Below are positions 23,495 through 35,497 of a stretch of DNA of 64,000 bases, piece after piece (positions within the stretch are counted from its first letter, which is position 1; every line of letters starts with the position of its first letter). The DNA is from Neurospora intermedia (Eukaryota; Ascomycota; Sordariomycetes; Sordariales; Sordariaceae), in the NCBI GenBank assembly GCA_037102815.1, contig BTPP01000003.1, forward strand, positions 5,518,001-5,582,000, in the 5' to 3' direction. A program made the position numbers and the translations under genes. The notes under the pieces are model-generated. The model did not search any database and was not told where the DNA came from. It was given only the letters and a program-made list of their open reading frames with translations.

Positions 23495-24698
23495 TTACGC
23501 TTTCCTCATACTCCCAATAATCTCCATCTGCGCATCGCGATCCCTCTGTCCCTCGCTGAGGGAGCCGACACTCCTCAGGTCGCCCACGACGTCCTTGGCC
23601 TTGCCAAAGTAGACCTCCTGCAGCAGGTTGCGCATCTTGAGCTCCATGTCCTCGACCAGGCGGCCAATGTTGGCAATGTGGCTCTCGTCGTTCTCGACGG
23701 GCAGGTCCTGCTCGACCTGGCGCGTCATGTTGCCCGAGAGATCGACCTCGCCGAGGGCGTTGCCCTTGGTGGCCAGCGAGAGAATGACGGTCGAGGTAAG
23801 GCGGTAGTTGGAGGTGCGGCCACGCTCCGAGGCTTCGAAGACGTGGATGGAGTCCCACACGCCCGAGGAGGAGGGGTTGGTTGGGGAGGCTGTTGACATA
23901 AGGGTAGGTTAGCAGACTTGTCCTTGTATGTAGTGTAAATGGGCTCCGGCAAGCGCAATAGTTTCACGCGCATCGGCCCATCCCATACAGCCAACCCAAC
24001 ACAAACAGACAAAAGAGGAACAACTCACACTTCTTCAACAACACCACCCCCGCAAACCCATCGTCCAGATTCCAGAAATACACCGAACTCACACCCCCCT
24101 CGTAATACAGCTCCCTATACACATCAAACGCCTCATTGGCCTTGATCTCCATCTTCCTCACCCTCTCACCAGGCATGATCGATCCCGCCGCACCCCCTTC
24201 ACCTCCATCTCCCTCGCCATCTCCACCGCTACCGCCCTGGTTGCCGCCCTCAAGCGGGGGGTCGAACTGGTTGCTCCATGGCGAGCGGTAGCTGTCGCCG
24301 TCGCGGTTGTAGTCGCATAGCAGGTAGTCGCGGCCGGTTTGCTTGCAGCGCTTGACGGTCAGGGGCTGGTCGACGGAGGAGAGCAGGTCTTCGGTCAGGT
24401 CGGGGGCGAGGGTGATGAGGTTGTTGAGGTGCTCGGCCGTGTGTTTGGGGTTGAGGCGGCGGAGGAGGTCGCTTTTGGGTAAGGGGTGTTAGCTTATATG
24501 ATCTGGTTCGTCTATGTTTGCTTGCGCTGTGCTGCGCTTGGTGATGATGATGTTGTTGCTCTTGTTGGTGATGGTGGTGATGATGTAGTTGGCGGTCGGT
24601 GTAGATCTAGCTAGGGCGCAAGGAGGGGTGGGTGGGTAGGCGGACTCTGCGACTTAGTAGACTTACAGGGCGGAATCAAAGGGGTCTGCGGTCGCCAT
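23495..24698 (-). CDS. cap2: F-actin-capping protein subunit beta
   Basis: A 289-residue protein from exons 24698-24667, 24471-24029 and 23889-23495, with introns of 195 and 139 bp. It matches the CapZ beta family along its whole length: [117 protein letters not shown] and [16 protein letters not shown]. With the alpha subunit it caps barbed ends of actin filaments in cortical patches. The central insert of about 15 Gly/Glu residues ([15 protein letters not shown]) before [10 protein letters not shown] is a low-complexity addition seen in filamentous fungi. The first exon encodes only [11 protein letters not shown], and splicing to DLLRRL restores the conserved start. alg12 is transcribed divergently 649 bp away. 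Confidence 0.96.
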
Positions 24699-25347
24699 CT
24701 TGACGTATATTCCTCTGAGGGTCGGAAGGAGTGTGTGATACTCTTGTTTGTTTGTTTTTGTTTACTCGGTGAAGGTCGAAATGGCGGCGCGGCGACGGAT
24801 GGGTAGATAGACAGGCCAGGGCAATGGAGACAGGTGCTAATGTTAGGTGGTTCCTAGCTGTTGAGTTGGCGGGGATGTTCCAGGGTCGGGTTGCTATGAA
24901 ACCTCCACTGGTGTGGTGGGGTTCCCGTTGTTGCTGTTTCAGGGGGCTCACGCACGGCCAATGGCACTGTTTGTTTCCATCTGGTGATGTTTCTGTACGA
25001 GATAATCTTTGCCAAGAAGCATCAACTTTGACGATGAGAGGCATAACCCGCAAAAGAACTCTTAAAATAACTGTTTTGAAGTACGGACAGCTTGTAGCAG
25101 GCTTTATTAAGGTTTATGAGATACTCCCCATTTGAATTAATCGAGTATTTATGTATGAATCCTGTTACTCTCCTCAGGCTATACTACGTCCATGTTCACA
25201 TTTCCTGTACGAAGTCAACAGTCAGCCAGCTCATCTTTACCTGACCGGCGACCCCCTTGCAAACTGTCAACAACAACAGTCTTATTTCGAATCTCTTCAA
25301 CTCATCAACACCTTTCCAACATGAGGTGAAGCACCGTCCCGGACACC
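24699..25347. promoter_or_regulatory. Divergent promoter region of cap2 and alg12
   Basis: 649 bp between two start codons facing away from each other. No gene inside; it must contain both promoters and 5' leaders. No clear TATA box or known binding site was recognised. Confidence 0.5.
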
Positions 25348-27204
25348 ATGAAGCTAATATCTGTATTGGGTATGTTTTCTGTCCTTTTTCGCACACACTC
25401 TCACACTCACATGCGCACTGCGACTTACCGTCCAGCCAGATTGGGGGCTCTACCTCCTCATCCCAACCCTCATCCTCCTTCACCTCGTTATCGCCCCTTA
25501 CACCAAGGTTGAGGAGTCCTTCAACATCCAAGCCACCCACGATGTCCTTGTGTACGGCACGCCACTTCAGGATGCCTATCACCGACTATCTCAAACATAT
25601 GACCATTTCACCTTTCCTGGTGCCGTACCCCGAACCTTTGTTGGCCCTGTGGTCTTGGCCGGACTCGGACAGCCCATCGTCAACCTTGTCGGCTTCGACC
25701 ATGCCCAAACCATTGTGAGGGGCATGCTAGGCCTCGCCAATGCGGCTGCTATTCTTTTGTTTGCGCGGAATTTCAGACGTGCCTATGGACGCTCGGCAGC
25801 CAGGTGGTATTTACTTTTGCAGGCCAGTCAGTTCCATGTCATCTTCTACGCGTCGAGGACGTTGCCGAACATGTTTGCTTTCGGTCTGAGTAAGTGAATT
25901 ACCTCATCCTCATCCTCACGAATAACGGAAATCTGACACCATCAGCAACTACCGCCGCCGCCCTCCTCCTCCCGGATCCGCAATCCCCGGGGCGCATCCA
26001 TCGCCGCCACCGCTCCGCCATCTCGCTACTTGTCATGGCTGGCGTCATTTTCCGCTCCGAGGTCGCGCTTCTCCTCTTCACCACAATTTTCCACCTCCTC
26101 TTTGTTGTCCCCTCCACCTCTCTGGAGCGCATAATCCCGCACTTTATCCTCGCCGTCATCGTCTCCCTCATCATGACGGTGCCCTTGGATTCTTACTTTT
26201 GGCAGAAACCGCTCTGGCCCGAACTGTGGGGCTTCTACTTCAACGCCGTGCAAGGCAACTCGAGCGAGTGGGGCACCTCTCCGTGGTGGTACTACTTTGT
26301 CTCGGCCATCCCGAGACTGCTGGTCAATCCGCTTACCTGGGGTTTGATGATCCCCGTGGCGTGGAAGCAGCCGGCTGTGAGACCGGCGGTGAAGGGACTG
26401 CTGGTGCCGAGTCTGTTGTTTGTGGCGATCTACTCGCTGCAGCCGCACAAGGAAGCCAGGTTCATCTTTTACGTGGTTCCTTCGCTTACTGGAGCTGCGG
26501 CCTTGGGGGCAGATTGGATTGCTAGGAGGAGTATCAAGGCGGGGAAGACGGTTGCTATTTTGACGTGGGGAGTTTTGCTTGGGTCGATTGCGGTATCCTT
26601 TGTGGCTAGCACGGGCATGTTGCTGATTTCATCGCTCAACTACCCCGGCGGCGAAGCGCTCGCATACTTGCGAGACACGGTCCAGGCGGAGGTTGCTGCG
26701 TCTAGTTCATCCTCGGCTGTTGTGCCTGTTCATGCCGATGTCTTGTCTTGCATGACGGGTGTCACGCTGTTTGGGACGGCTACGGGGTATGCGTCGGCTG
26801 TTCCTAGCAAGGGCAAGATTGGCAGGAAGAGTCCCGGGAACAGTGTGGTGCTTGCGCTGGACAAGACTGAGAATGAGTCTGTGCTTGCGCAAGAGGCATT
26901 TTGGAAACGGTTTGACTATGTTTTGGCCGAGAATACTAAGAAGGTCAGAGGGGATGACTGGGAGACGGTGGGTGTGGTCAAGGGATATGGTGGGATTGAG
27001 GTGTCCCTGAACGGCCACGCGGAGGAGGACAAGGTGCCAGAAGATGTTCCCGTGGTCGGGAAAGGTGTTTCCGTTGAACGATGGAAGAATCGCGTAAAGG
27101 CAATCACAGGTGGGAAATGGGTTGGCCCGAGGATGGTCCCCAGGATATACATCTTGAGGAGGGTCAAGGATGCCAGGAGGGCCAGGGAAACGGTCGATGT
27201 GTAG
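25348..27204 (+). CDS. alg12: ALG12 alpha-1,6-mannosyltransferase
   Basis: A 576-residue multi-pass ER protein from exons 25348-25369, 25440-25889 and 25946-27204 (introns of 70 and 56 bp). It belongs to the GT22 family: VEESFNIQATHDVL near the N-terminus, DHFTFPGAVPRTFVGP, ASRTLPNMFAFGL, LDSYFWQKPLWPELWGFYFN, and HKEARF near residue 324. ALG12 adds the eighth mannose (alpha-1,6) to the dolichol-linked N-glycan precursor from dolichyl-phosphate mannose in the ER lumen. The first exon encodes only MKLISVL; splicing to DWGLYLLIPTLILLHLVIA gives the first membrane helix. The C-terminal ~150 residues are more hydrophilic and end without a KKXX signal. The choice of ALG12 over ALG9 or PIG-B rests on the DHFTFPGAVPRTF block. 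Confidence 0.93.
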
Positions 27205-28061
27205 AAGATGCATTACTATCAACAACACACCTGCTACCTAATAACAAATTACGCGTATTCCATTACGCGGATAGACTAAGCCCCAGTCGTGACATGGAAT
27301 GGAAGGTGTTGTGCACCTGTTTGGCACTTTATGCAGTGCCCTTCCACAACTGTTGACTCCCCCTAAAGCGCATGGAAACTCCGCCACAGCAGTTTGTCGT
27401 CATCAAAACTGGGCCGGCCCAATTACAGGCGGCTGGAACCCTTTAAGCGCCCCTGTCCAAGCCCCAAAACCCGCTCTAAATCGCAGTCGCCCAATTGGGC
27501 ACCATCCTCAGTGCCTACTCCTCACCAACTCGGCTGTAAATCCAATCAATCCCCGAACATACGACAACCCCGAACACCATCACTGGCAGTCAATATCCAG
27601 TCGGATCAGTACCTCCTGTCGTTTGCCCATTCCACGTGCCTTCATTCTGGTTCGTACAAACCAGAGTTGAATCCCTCCTTCAACGACGGACTACAAAGAT
27701 CGACGAGGCGACGACCCCTCTTCTTGCGTTTAGCTTGTACCACAAGGCCGTAGAAGAGTGACGCACCTACCTATCCTCGACCTTCATCATTCACCAAGTG
27801 TACCACCAGTATTCATCGACACTGCCGATTCGGACATAGAGACTCAACCACTCTCTTTCACCAACTTGCCATACCAGAGGATACTACCACTCACTTCTAA
27901 TCACCTCGACTAGTACTCTTCAACCACCTACCTACCAGCACCACTTCTGGACCCTTCCCCTCTTTCTCAAACTTCACGACCTCTATACCTCAACATCAAC
28001 TCACCATCCCACATCACAACACGCCGCCTGTGATAATTCAACAATCGTTCTCATCATCATC
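27205..28061. other. Intergenic region, probable long 5' leader of the next gene
   Basis: C/A-rich plus strand, increasingly pyrimidine-rich toward 28061, as in fungal 5' leaders. Overlapping open frames at 27299-27753 show no conserved character. Confidence 0.4.
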
Positions 28062-31000
28062 ATGACCCAACCACCAACTCATCCACGACCCTCCTCCCCC
28101 CTCTCCCCCCTCTCCCCCTCCGACTCCCCCCCTCCTCCCGCCTACGGCGACTCCCAAGATCTAGACCACATCTCCCTCTCGCGCGCCGGTTTCCAAGCCG
28201 GCGCAGCCCTCACCTCCGACGGCCGCATCAACATCTCCATCTCCGAAAAGAACCACCGTCTCTCTCAACTACTCGCTCCCGCCCTACGCAACCAACTCTC
28301 CGGCCATCCCCCGCCGCCTTTACCGACCACCGGCGGTCCACTTCCACCTCCCTACATCCCTCCCAGTCTAGGCGGCCATCCAGGGCAGACACCCCCGCCT
28401 AAATTGAATGTAGTCATCCAAATCGTCGGATCGAGAGGGGACGTCCAACCCTTCGTGGCTTTGGGCCAAACACTGAAGCAGACATACGGCCATAGGGTGC
28501 GAGTGGCTACGCACCCTGTCTTTCAAAAATTCGTGGAGGAGAGCGGCCTCGAGTTTTTCAGTATCGGTGGGGATCCGGCGGAGTTGATGGCGTTTATGGT
28601 CAAACACCCTGGGTTGATGCCGGGGTTTGACGCCATCAAGACGGGAGAGGTGACGAAGCGGAGAAAGGGAGTCATGGAGGTGTTGATGGGGTGTTGGAGG
28701 AGTTGTTTTGAAGCGGGCGATGGGACGGGGCCGCCGCCGAGGGAGTGGAAGAAGGGAGACAGAAATGCAGAGGGGGTACCGATGGGGCAGGATGGATGGA
28801 CGGTATCATCATCATCGGGAACCGGGGGGAAGCCGTTTGTGGCGGATGCGATTATTGCGAATCCGCCCAGTTTTGCGCATATCCACTGCGCGGAGAAGTT
28901 GGGGATTCCCTTGCACATGATGTTTACGTGGGTTTTTACTACATTCATCTTCTGGTTGTGATGATATGAAGGCATGGCTAACATGATGACAGGATGCCAT
29001 GGTCACCGACAAGGGCCTTCGCTCATCCTCTAGCCAACATCGAGGCTTCGAATGCTGATGTCAACATCACCAACTACATCTCTTATGCCCTGGTAGAGAT
29101 GATGACCTGGCAGGGTTTAGGAGACGTCATCAACCGCTTCAGAGAGAAGGTGCTCGACCTCGAACCTCTTTCCCTACTATGGGCACCAGGACTGCTCACC
29201 CGCCTACGCATACCGACAACCTACTGCTGGTCCCCTGCCCTGATCCCAAAGCCCAACGACTGGGCTCAGGAGATCAGCGTAGCAGGGTTTTACTTTCTCG
29301 ATCTGGCGACTAATTATACCCCTGAGCCCGATCTTGCCGCCTTCCTTGCCGCTGGTCCGCCACCGGTATACATCGGCTTTGGTTCCATTGTCGTTGATGA
29401 CCCTGACGCTTTAACCCGTCTCATCCTCCGTGCTGTAGCCAAGTCAGGTGTTCGAGCTCTGATTTCCAAGGGTTGGGGTGGCATCGGCCTCACCGAAGAC
29501 ATCACGCAGGCGGACTGGGCTCCGCGGCCGGATCAGTACTTCATGCTCGGCAACTGTCCACATGATTGGCTATTCAACCGCGTCTCAGCCGTGGTTCATC
29601 ATGGAGGAGCAGGCACCAGCGCGGCAGGCATCAAGGCCGGAAAGCCTACCGTCGTGGTTCCCTTCTTTGGCGACCAACCCTTCTGGGGAGCCATGATCGC
29701 CAAGGCTGGTGCTGGCCCCAAACCGATTCCGAACAAGGAGCTGACGGCGGAGAACCTGGCAGCAGCGATCCAAGAGGCGCTCAAGCCAGAGACACTGGCT
29801 AGGGCAAAAGAGCTCGGAAACAAGATCAAAGAGGAGAAGGGAGCTGATGAAGGTGGCAAGACCTTCCATCAGTTCTTGGACGTCGATGCTCTGCGGTGCA
29901 GCTTGTCGCCCAGCAGAGTTGCCACGTGGAGAGTTAGGAGGACCAAGGTCAGGTTGAGTGCGTTTGCTGCCGAGGTATTGGTCAGGGAAGGGTTGTTGCA
30001 GTACTCGGATCTAAAGCTGTAAGTGCATATCGATCGACAATGGAGATTGACTTGGCATCGTTACTAACAAAATCAGGTTCCGAGCAAAGGAGCACATCAC
30101 CGATGGCCAGCCATGGGATCCTATTACAGCTGTTACAGCGGCTCTGGTGGAGGACCTTGGGACAATGGCCATGTCGGTTGCCGACTTCCCCAGGGGAATC
30201 TTCAAAGCCAAGGAGACGAGAAGGGCGAGAAACCTTTCGGGTGGTAATGGTCAGGCTTTAGGATCCGAAACACCAGCAGACGGAGCTCATGGGGCTTCAT
30301 CTCCCCAGGCGCACGGCGCCCTCAGCCCCGAAAGCCAACCAGGGTCCTCTTACTTTCCTCCCACAGCGGGAGATACCGCAGAAGGAGCATCCCGGTCGGC
30401 ATCTGATGTCAAGGGCAAGGGAAAGTTCGTACCTTCAGGTACGCATAGCAGAAATGACTCTTTCAAAGGCCTGTCCAACCAGCGTTCCACAAGTGGAGGT
30501 GGGGGTCCATCAACACCCGGTGGCACCGCAAACATGTCTGGGGCCGCGAGTCCTCGGCTGAACCCAGAGGCGTTTAGTTATAAGTCGGCTCGTGACGCTA
30601 CCAGCAGCGTTGGCCGCTTGGTCGACACGGGTATGAAGATGCCCATGAATGTGTGCCTTGGACTCGCGCGCGGCTTCCGCAACGCTCCTCGTTTGTACAA
30701 CGATGATACCGTCAGGCCTCAGGAAAAGGTTACCGACTTTGCTTCGGGGTTGAGAGTTGCAACGAAGGAGTTTGGCTTTGGCGTATACGATGGACTCTCT
30801 GGCCTAGTGACTCAACCCATGAGGGGCGCAGAGAAAGAAGGTGCCAAGGGATTGTTGAAGGGATTCGCCAAGGGGCTTGGTGGAGCTTTTCTGAAGCCTG
30901 GTGCTGCCATATGGTCGATTCCTGCCTATACCATGCAAGGACTCAACGCCGAAGTCAGAAAACTGTTTAGCGGCGGCGGTTGGATGAACCATATCATGGC

Positions 31001-32264
31001 AGCGAGGGCGCAGCAGGGCAGAGAAGAGATGGAGCATGCGACGAGAGAGGAGGTGAGAGATGTAGTGGCAAGGTGGCAGGAGAAGAGGTGGGAAGATGTG
31101 GCTAAAGGAGGTGTTCTTCAAGGGAAAGGAAAAGGAGTTGTCTCACCTGGCACGCCAGCCGGAGGAGCGGGTGGCAGCTCGGGTCAGGGACAGACTCGAA
31201 GTGGAGTGGCTGCTGTTGTCGGGGCGAGCAATGATGCCGAGCTGGAAAGGGCCATTCAAGCTTCGATTCAGCAGACTTCCAATGGGGATCCCCAAGAAGA
31301 CGCGCGGATCGAGGCTGCCATCAGACTCAGTCTTGCTCAGATGCAACGTCAAGTGGCTTCGCAAGCTCAGCAGCCGTCTCAGCATAATGGAGCCGTACCA
31401 GCCAGGTATTCAGACTTCAAATCGCCTTCGGCAGATATGGCATCACCAGCGGCACAACCCCCTGCGTATTCGGCCGACTACCAACAACACCAACCCCCGC
31501 CTGAGAAATCGTCGCTTGCGCAAGCCATGATCGATGAGTACTTCACGGGCATTTCAGACGAGGAGTACCAAGCCCTAATCGAAGAGGCTGTTCAGCAAAG
31601 TATCCGCGCCCAAATGAATCAGCAATCGACAATGAGCGCCGAGGAGGAGAAGGAGCTCCTGAAGGCGATCGAGGCATCCAAATCTACCTACACCTTTGGG
31701 GACGTACCGCCTCCACCGCCGGCCTATCAATCAAGTGGGTTCACTTCAATCGCCACGCCCAGCATTCCCAACAACGGAGAGGCAGGTGGGGATTACGAGA
31801 AGGAGGAGGAAGAGATGAGGAAAGCACTCGAGGAGAGTGAGCGCATGGACAGAGAGCGGAGGGAGCAGGAAGAGAGGGAGAAGCAGGAGGAGGCGATTGT
31901 TTTGGAGTGGGTGAAGAGGCAGAGTTTGGCCGAGGAGCGCTTCAGAGGCGGGAGTCAAAGGGGCCTTGGAGGAGGTGAGGGGAGTGGAGGTGGAGGTGGA
32001 GGTGGAGGTGGAAGTGGGGGTGGCCAAGGGCAAGTTCAGAGACAGACCCAAGCGCAGACGCAGGAACAAGGTCACGTACCACGGCAATACCAACCAGCGC
32101 AGGCTCAAAGCGAAAGTCGGGGACAAGAGCTGGAAGGTAACCCTGATGCTGATGGGCACCATGGACCCATCCAAATGGAAGATAGGGATTACGATGAGGA
32201 GGAAGAGTTCAGAAGGGCGCTTGAGGAAAGTATGAGGATCAGTGGCCAGGGAGATCGATACTAG
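28062..32264 (+). CDS. Sterol-type glycosyltransferase with VPS13/ATG2-C-like segment and UIM array
   Basis: A 1359-residue protein from exons 28062-28927, 28993-30018 and 30077-32264 (introns 65 and 58 bp). After a Pro/Ser-rich N-terminus, residues about 114-620 form a GT28/UGT fold: NVVIQIVGSRGDVQPF, the FTMPWSPTRAFAHPLANI block of sterol 3-beta-glucosyltransferases and the donor-site VVHHGGAGTSAAGIKAG near 490. Residues about 855-915 (GVYDGLSGLVTQPMRGAEKE, GLLKGFAKGLGGAFLKPGAA) resemble the Gly/Pro helix repeat near the C-terminus of VPS13/ATG2 lipid-transfer proteins. From about 1010 to 1350 there are six UIM-like motifs (for example AELERAIQASI, RIEAAIRLSLA, EEEMRKALEESE, EEEFRRALEESM) within Gln/Gly-rich linkers. 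Family knowledge: the enzyme glucosylates sterols with UDP-glucose at membranes. The PH/GRAM domains of Atg26 are absent. Ubiquitin binding and membrane docking are inferences. Confidence 0.9.
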
Positions 32265-33086
32265 GGGGCAGTAAGGGATGGATGGCCTTTACTCACCAAC
32301 ATCGATGTAACATATCTGCATTGATTTCTTCAAAAAGGTACATCTCGTGCAACGTGAACTGGTCGAGAAGAGATGTGTGGGGGTGCACGGCCACCTCCAC
32401 TTCATGCAGGCCCCGCAATGCCAGACAGAGAGCGAGGCGGCAAGTATACAGTACATCGAACGCACCTGCAGAAAACAGCGAATCGATATCTTTTCAAGCG
32501 GCAAGCCATCAACTACTACGAAGGAAGGAGCCTGGCGATGGTGAGAAGGAAGCCATTAATGTAATGGAAGGAGGCCTAGCAACTTGAAGTCAGACAGCCG
32601 GCTCCTGTCTCGTGCTGTTCATAGTGTCTTCTGCTCCTTCCCTGAGATTGTCCAAATCGGGAAAGTCTTGGACAGCTTCTCGACATCTGATTGGCCAGCC
32701 CCAAGAACGAACCAACACTGACTGTGTAGTGTAGTGTATAGTTGGGCAAGCACGGGCAGTGACACTGACGGGTGCACCACTCGAGCTCTTGCCCTCATGA
32801 TTATCTCATCATGGCGTCTCTCCAAATGCCGTGCAGTGACCCCAACATCACCACCAACTGTGACGCAAATTACCCGCCAAGACATGCCAGTCCACGACAG
32901 CAGAGCCACAGATGCACTGTCACTGTCACTGTTACTCTGCACTCCCCTCATGACATAAGTACGGCTTTCTACAACCTTCGCCCCTCGTCAACTCGACTCC
33001 TCCGTCCTGATCTTGTTTGACAGTCCAGTTAGTACCTCGAATAAAACAACCGCATTTCTACACCATCAAAATCACAATCTCCGACT
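32265..33086. other. Intergenic region
   Basis: Between the glycosyltransferase and the dehydrogenase, both on the plus strand. A GTAGTGTAGTGT stretch lies near 32727. Small open frames are not supported. Confidence 0.4.
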
Positions 33087-34167
33087 ATGACGCGCTCCAG
33101 GAAAACACCCATCCTTCTCCTCGATGGCACCGGCGTGGTCCCGTCCCGCATCGCCCGCCGGCTCGCTGCGTCCTCGGCCGACAAGCACCCCTTGCTAGTT
33201 GCCTCCGTCCTCGGCGAGGACCCCAACGGCGTCAAGTTCAACCTCTATGATTCCAACACCTGGGAGAACCCCTTTGCCCGCGCCCAGGAGCTGTTTGGCA
33301 GCGACAACGAGATGGAAAGTGACGGCATGATCCACTCCATCTACCTCACCGCGCCCAACAGCCCGCCTTCCAGCACCCACGTCCATTCGCACGCGTCCCG
33401 CACTTCCACCCTCGCCGCCTCAGACGAGCAACAAGAACGAGCCCCCTCCCCCTCCCCCTCCCAGCAAGCATCTCTCCTCATGCAGTTTGTGGACTATGCC
33501 CGCCTCAAACACGGCACACGCCGCTTCGTCCTGCAGTCTGCCAGCGCTATGGAACCCGGCGGTTTTTCATTGGGGCGGGTGCATGCGTACTTGCGGGAGC
33601 TGGGCCAGAGGGGAGAGGCCGAGTGGGCGGTGCTGAGACCGACTTGGTGCCAGCAGGACTTTGAGCAGCCGTGCCATGTCAAGAGCATCAAGGAGGAGAA
33701 TAGGCTGTACTCGGCGACTAGCAGGGGCAAGATTCCATGGGTGTCGGCGGATGACATCGCGGCTGTGGCGGTGGAGGCCTTGACGAACAAAGATGCCCCG
33801 AATACAGAGTATTTGGTTCTGGGACCCGAGTTGTTGGGGTATGATGATGTGAGTAGAGCCAACATCCCCTGGCTTTAACGTTGGCAATTATCTTGATACT
33901 AACGGTTCTCCGTTATAGATTGCAAGCATTCTCTCCTCTGTTCTTGGTCGCAAGATTGTCCATGTCGACCTCAGCAGTCACGACCTTGAGCGTCGCCAGC
34001 AGTCATTTGGATGTTCAGAAGAGCATTCGCGCTTGATGAGCTCACTGGATACGGCAATCAAGTACGGGACGGAAAACAGGACGAATGATGTGGTTCTTAG
34101 TATGACTGGCAACAAGCCCAAGAGTTTTCGAGAGTACGCTGAGAGTGCCAAGCATCTTTGGGTATAG
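33087..34167 (+). CDS. EasG/FgaFS-like NAD(P)-binding dehydrogenase
   Basis: A 336-residue protein from exons 33087-33848 and 33919-34167 with a 70-bp intron (GTGAGT...TAG). The N-terminus PILLLDGTGVVPSRIARRL is a diverged Rossmann fingerprint typical of the NmrA-like agroclavine/festuclavine dehydrogenase group. RRFVLQSASAMEPGG, WAVLRPTWCQQDF, KIPWVSADDIAAVAVEAL and EYLVLGPELLGYDDIASILS follow that family in order. Members reduce an iminium or similar intermediate with NADPH in ergot-alkaloid-type pathways, but many fungi hold isolated homologues without such clusters. No prenyltransferase, P450 or catalase-like partner lies nearby here, so the ergot role is unlikely. There is no signal peptide, so it is probably cytosolic. 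A Ser/Pro-rich insert (about 92-130) is unusual for the family. Confidence 0.85.
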
Positions 34168-34666
34168 ATTGAAAGCACACAACATGGAAAAAGGAATATT
34201 TAGGGGTGTGAATACGGCACGGCTCCCTTCCTATGTCTGTTTGACCGTTCTACAACAGTATGTTGTTGTTGTTCACAGTGTGAGCAAGGGATGGGGAAGT
34301 TTGTTTGCGAATCATACCTGTACGTCAAGTGCATGACAGATTGAACTTCGTAAACCCTAATATTCAACCCTATCAACCGACCGATTCTGAATGTCCTAAA
34401 CCCATACTCCCGAACCATGCGCCTTCAAAATCATTCCCCCGGTAGTGTCTCCCTAAAATCTCTTGAAGCCACCCTTCATTACATGTCTGATATCCTTGAA
34501 AGTATCAATAGCTTGTGGTGAAAATCACGCTGAAAAGTCTCCCACAAGCTTGCCCTCCCAGCGCCCAAAATGAAAAGTTCCCGAGATCCTACCATTGATA
34601 GCATACGTCAGTAACGGCGATATTTCTCATCAAACTCATTTCAAGAACCGATGGCAAAACGTACCA
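34168..34666. other. 3' intergenic region
   Basis: Convergent stretch between the dehydrogenase and the possible small secreted peptide. No gene seen. Confidence 0.4.
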
Positions 34667-34876
34667 CTACCAGTGGTGATTGATGGGACAGGGATCTGTG
34701 TGGCATTCAATGGTGGTGCCGCGGGGGGTGACGACTTCAGAGTCGGTAGTCCCTTGTGGGGCGAGCTGCACGGCTTGGATGTGGGATATAGGTGTAGGTA
34801 CAGGCGCCGCGAGGACAGTGATGCTGGTGTTGAGAGCTAAGCCGGCGAGCATGGAGGAGATGAGAGAAAGACGCAT
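34667..34876 (-). CDS. Possible small secreted peptide
   Basis: A 69-residue reading frame with a convincing signal peptide (MRLSLISSMLAGLALNTSITVLA, probable cleavage before APVPTP) followed by a short mature part with two cysteines (ECHTDPC). A TATATA sequence lies at about 35115-35126, roughly 240 bp upstream on the minus strand. A GTACGT donor-like site just beyond the stop suggests the transcript may be spliced, so the true C-terminus could differ. No family is recognised. It could be a chance frame; the signal peptide is the main support. Confidence 0.45.
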   Translation of the reverse strand: MRLSLISSMLAGLALNTSITVLAAPVPTPISHIQAVQLAPQGTTDSEVVTPRGTTIECHTDPCPINHHW

Positions 34877-35464
34877 TTTCGATTAATTGGTTTGGATTGT
34901 ATCTGGATTTTAAAGTTGTGGGTTAAGGCTTGATGGTTCGTGGGAAAGGAAAGGGTGGTTCGCAAACAAATAGGGGTTGAGCAGGTATAAGATGGAGTTC
35001 AGTTTGGCGGGAAGATTATGAAGATTGAAGATGATGATGATGACAAGCTGAAAAGTAGTCAGACAGGTGAAATCGACGAAAGACAAACAGAGAACGGGAA
35101 CAAGCCGGTCGACGTTTATATATACACTACCGACTCTAACTAGTCTAGCGGCCCACATCTGTCGCATCCCAGTCACCGATAACGACAACGACAACGACAA
35201 CGACGATCTTACCGCCATTTCACAGCACTTCACCTCCTTATGTCCTTCCCGTCAGTTGATCATACTGTTCCGTCATCTCGAACAGAGCTAAGGGGATCTA
35301 CACAGACTACAGCCTTTCCAAGGTTCATAGTACCTGTAGCATATCCATATCAGTTAGTTTTCTGCATGTCTCAGGTGCAGTGTCTCTTGGGATTGATTGG
35401 ATCATTGGATCACGGATGTGTGGAGGCTGTTATGAATGATCGACAAGATTAGGTTTTGTGATGT

Positions 35465-35465
<1 letters not shown>

Positions 35466-35495
<30 letters not shown>
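35466..35495. repeat. Poly-C tract (30 C)
   Basis: Uninterrupted run of 30 C on the plus strand. The exact length in the genome may differ because such runs are error-prone in sequencing. Confidence 0.8.

Positions 35496-35497
<2 letters not shown>

Noticed and set aside
27299-27753. Two overlapping frames of about 120 codons before the glycosyltransferase gene
   Set aside because: Composition fits leader DNA; no conserved features.
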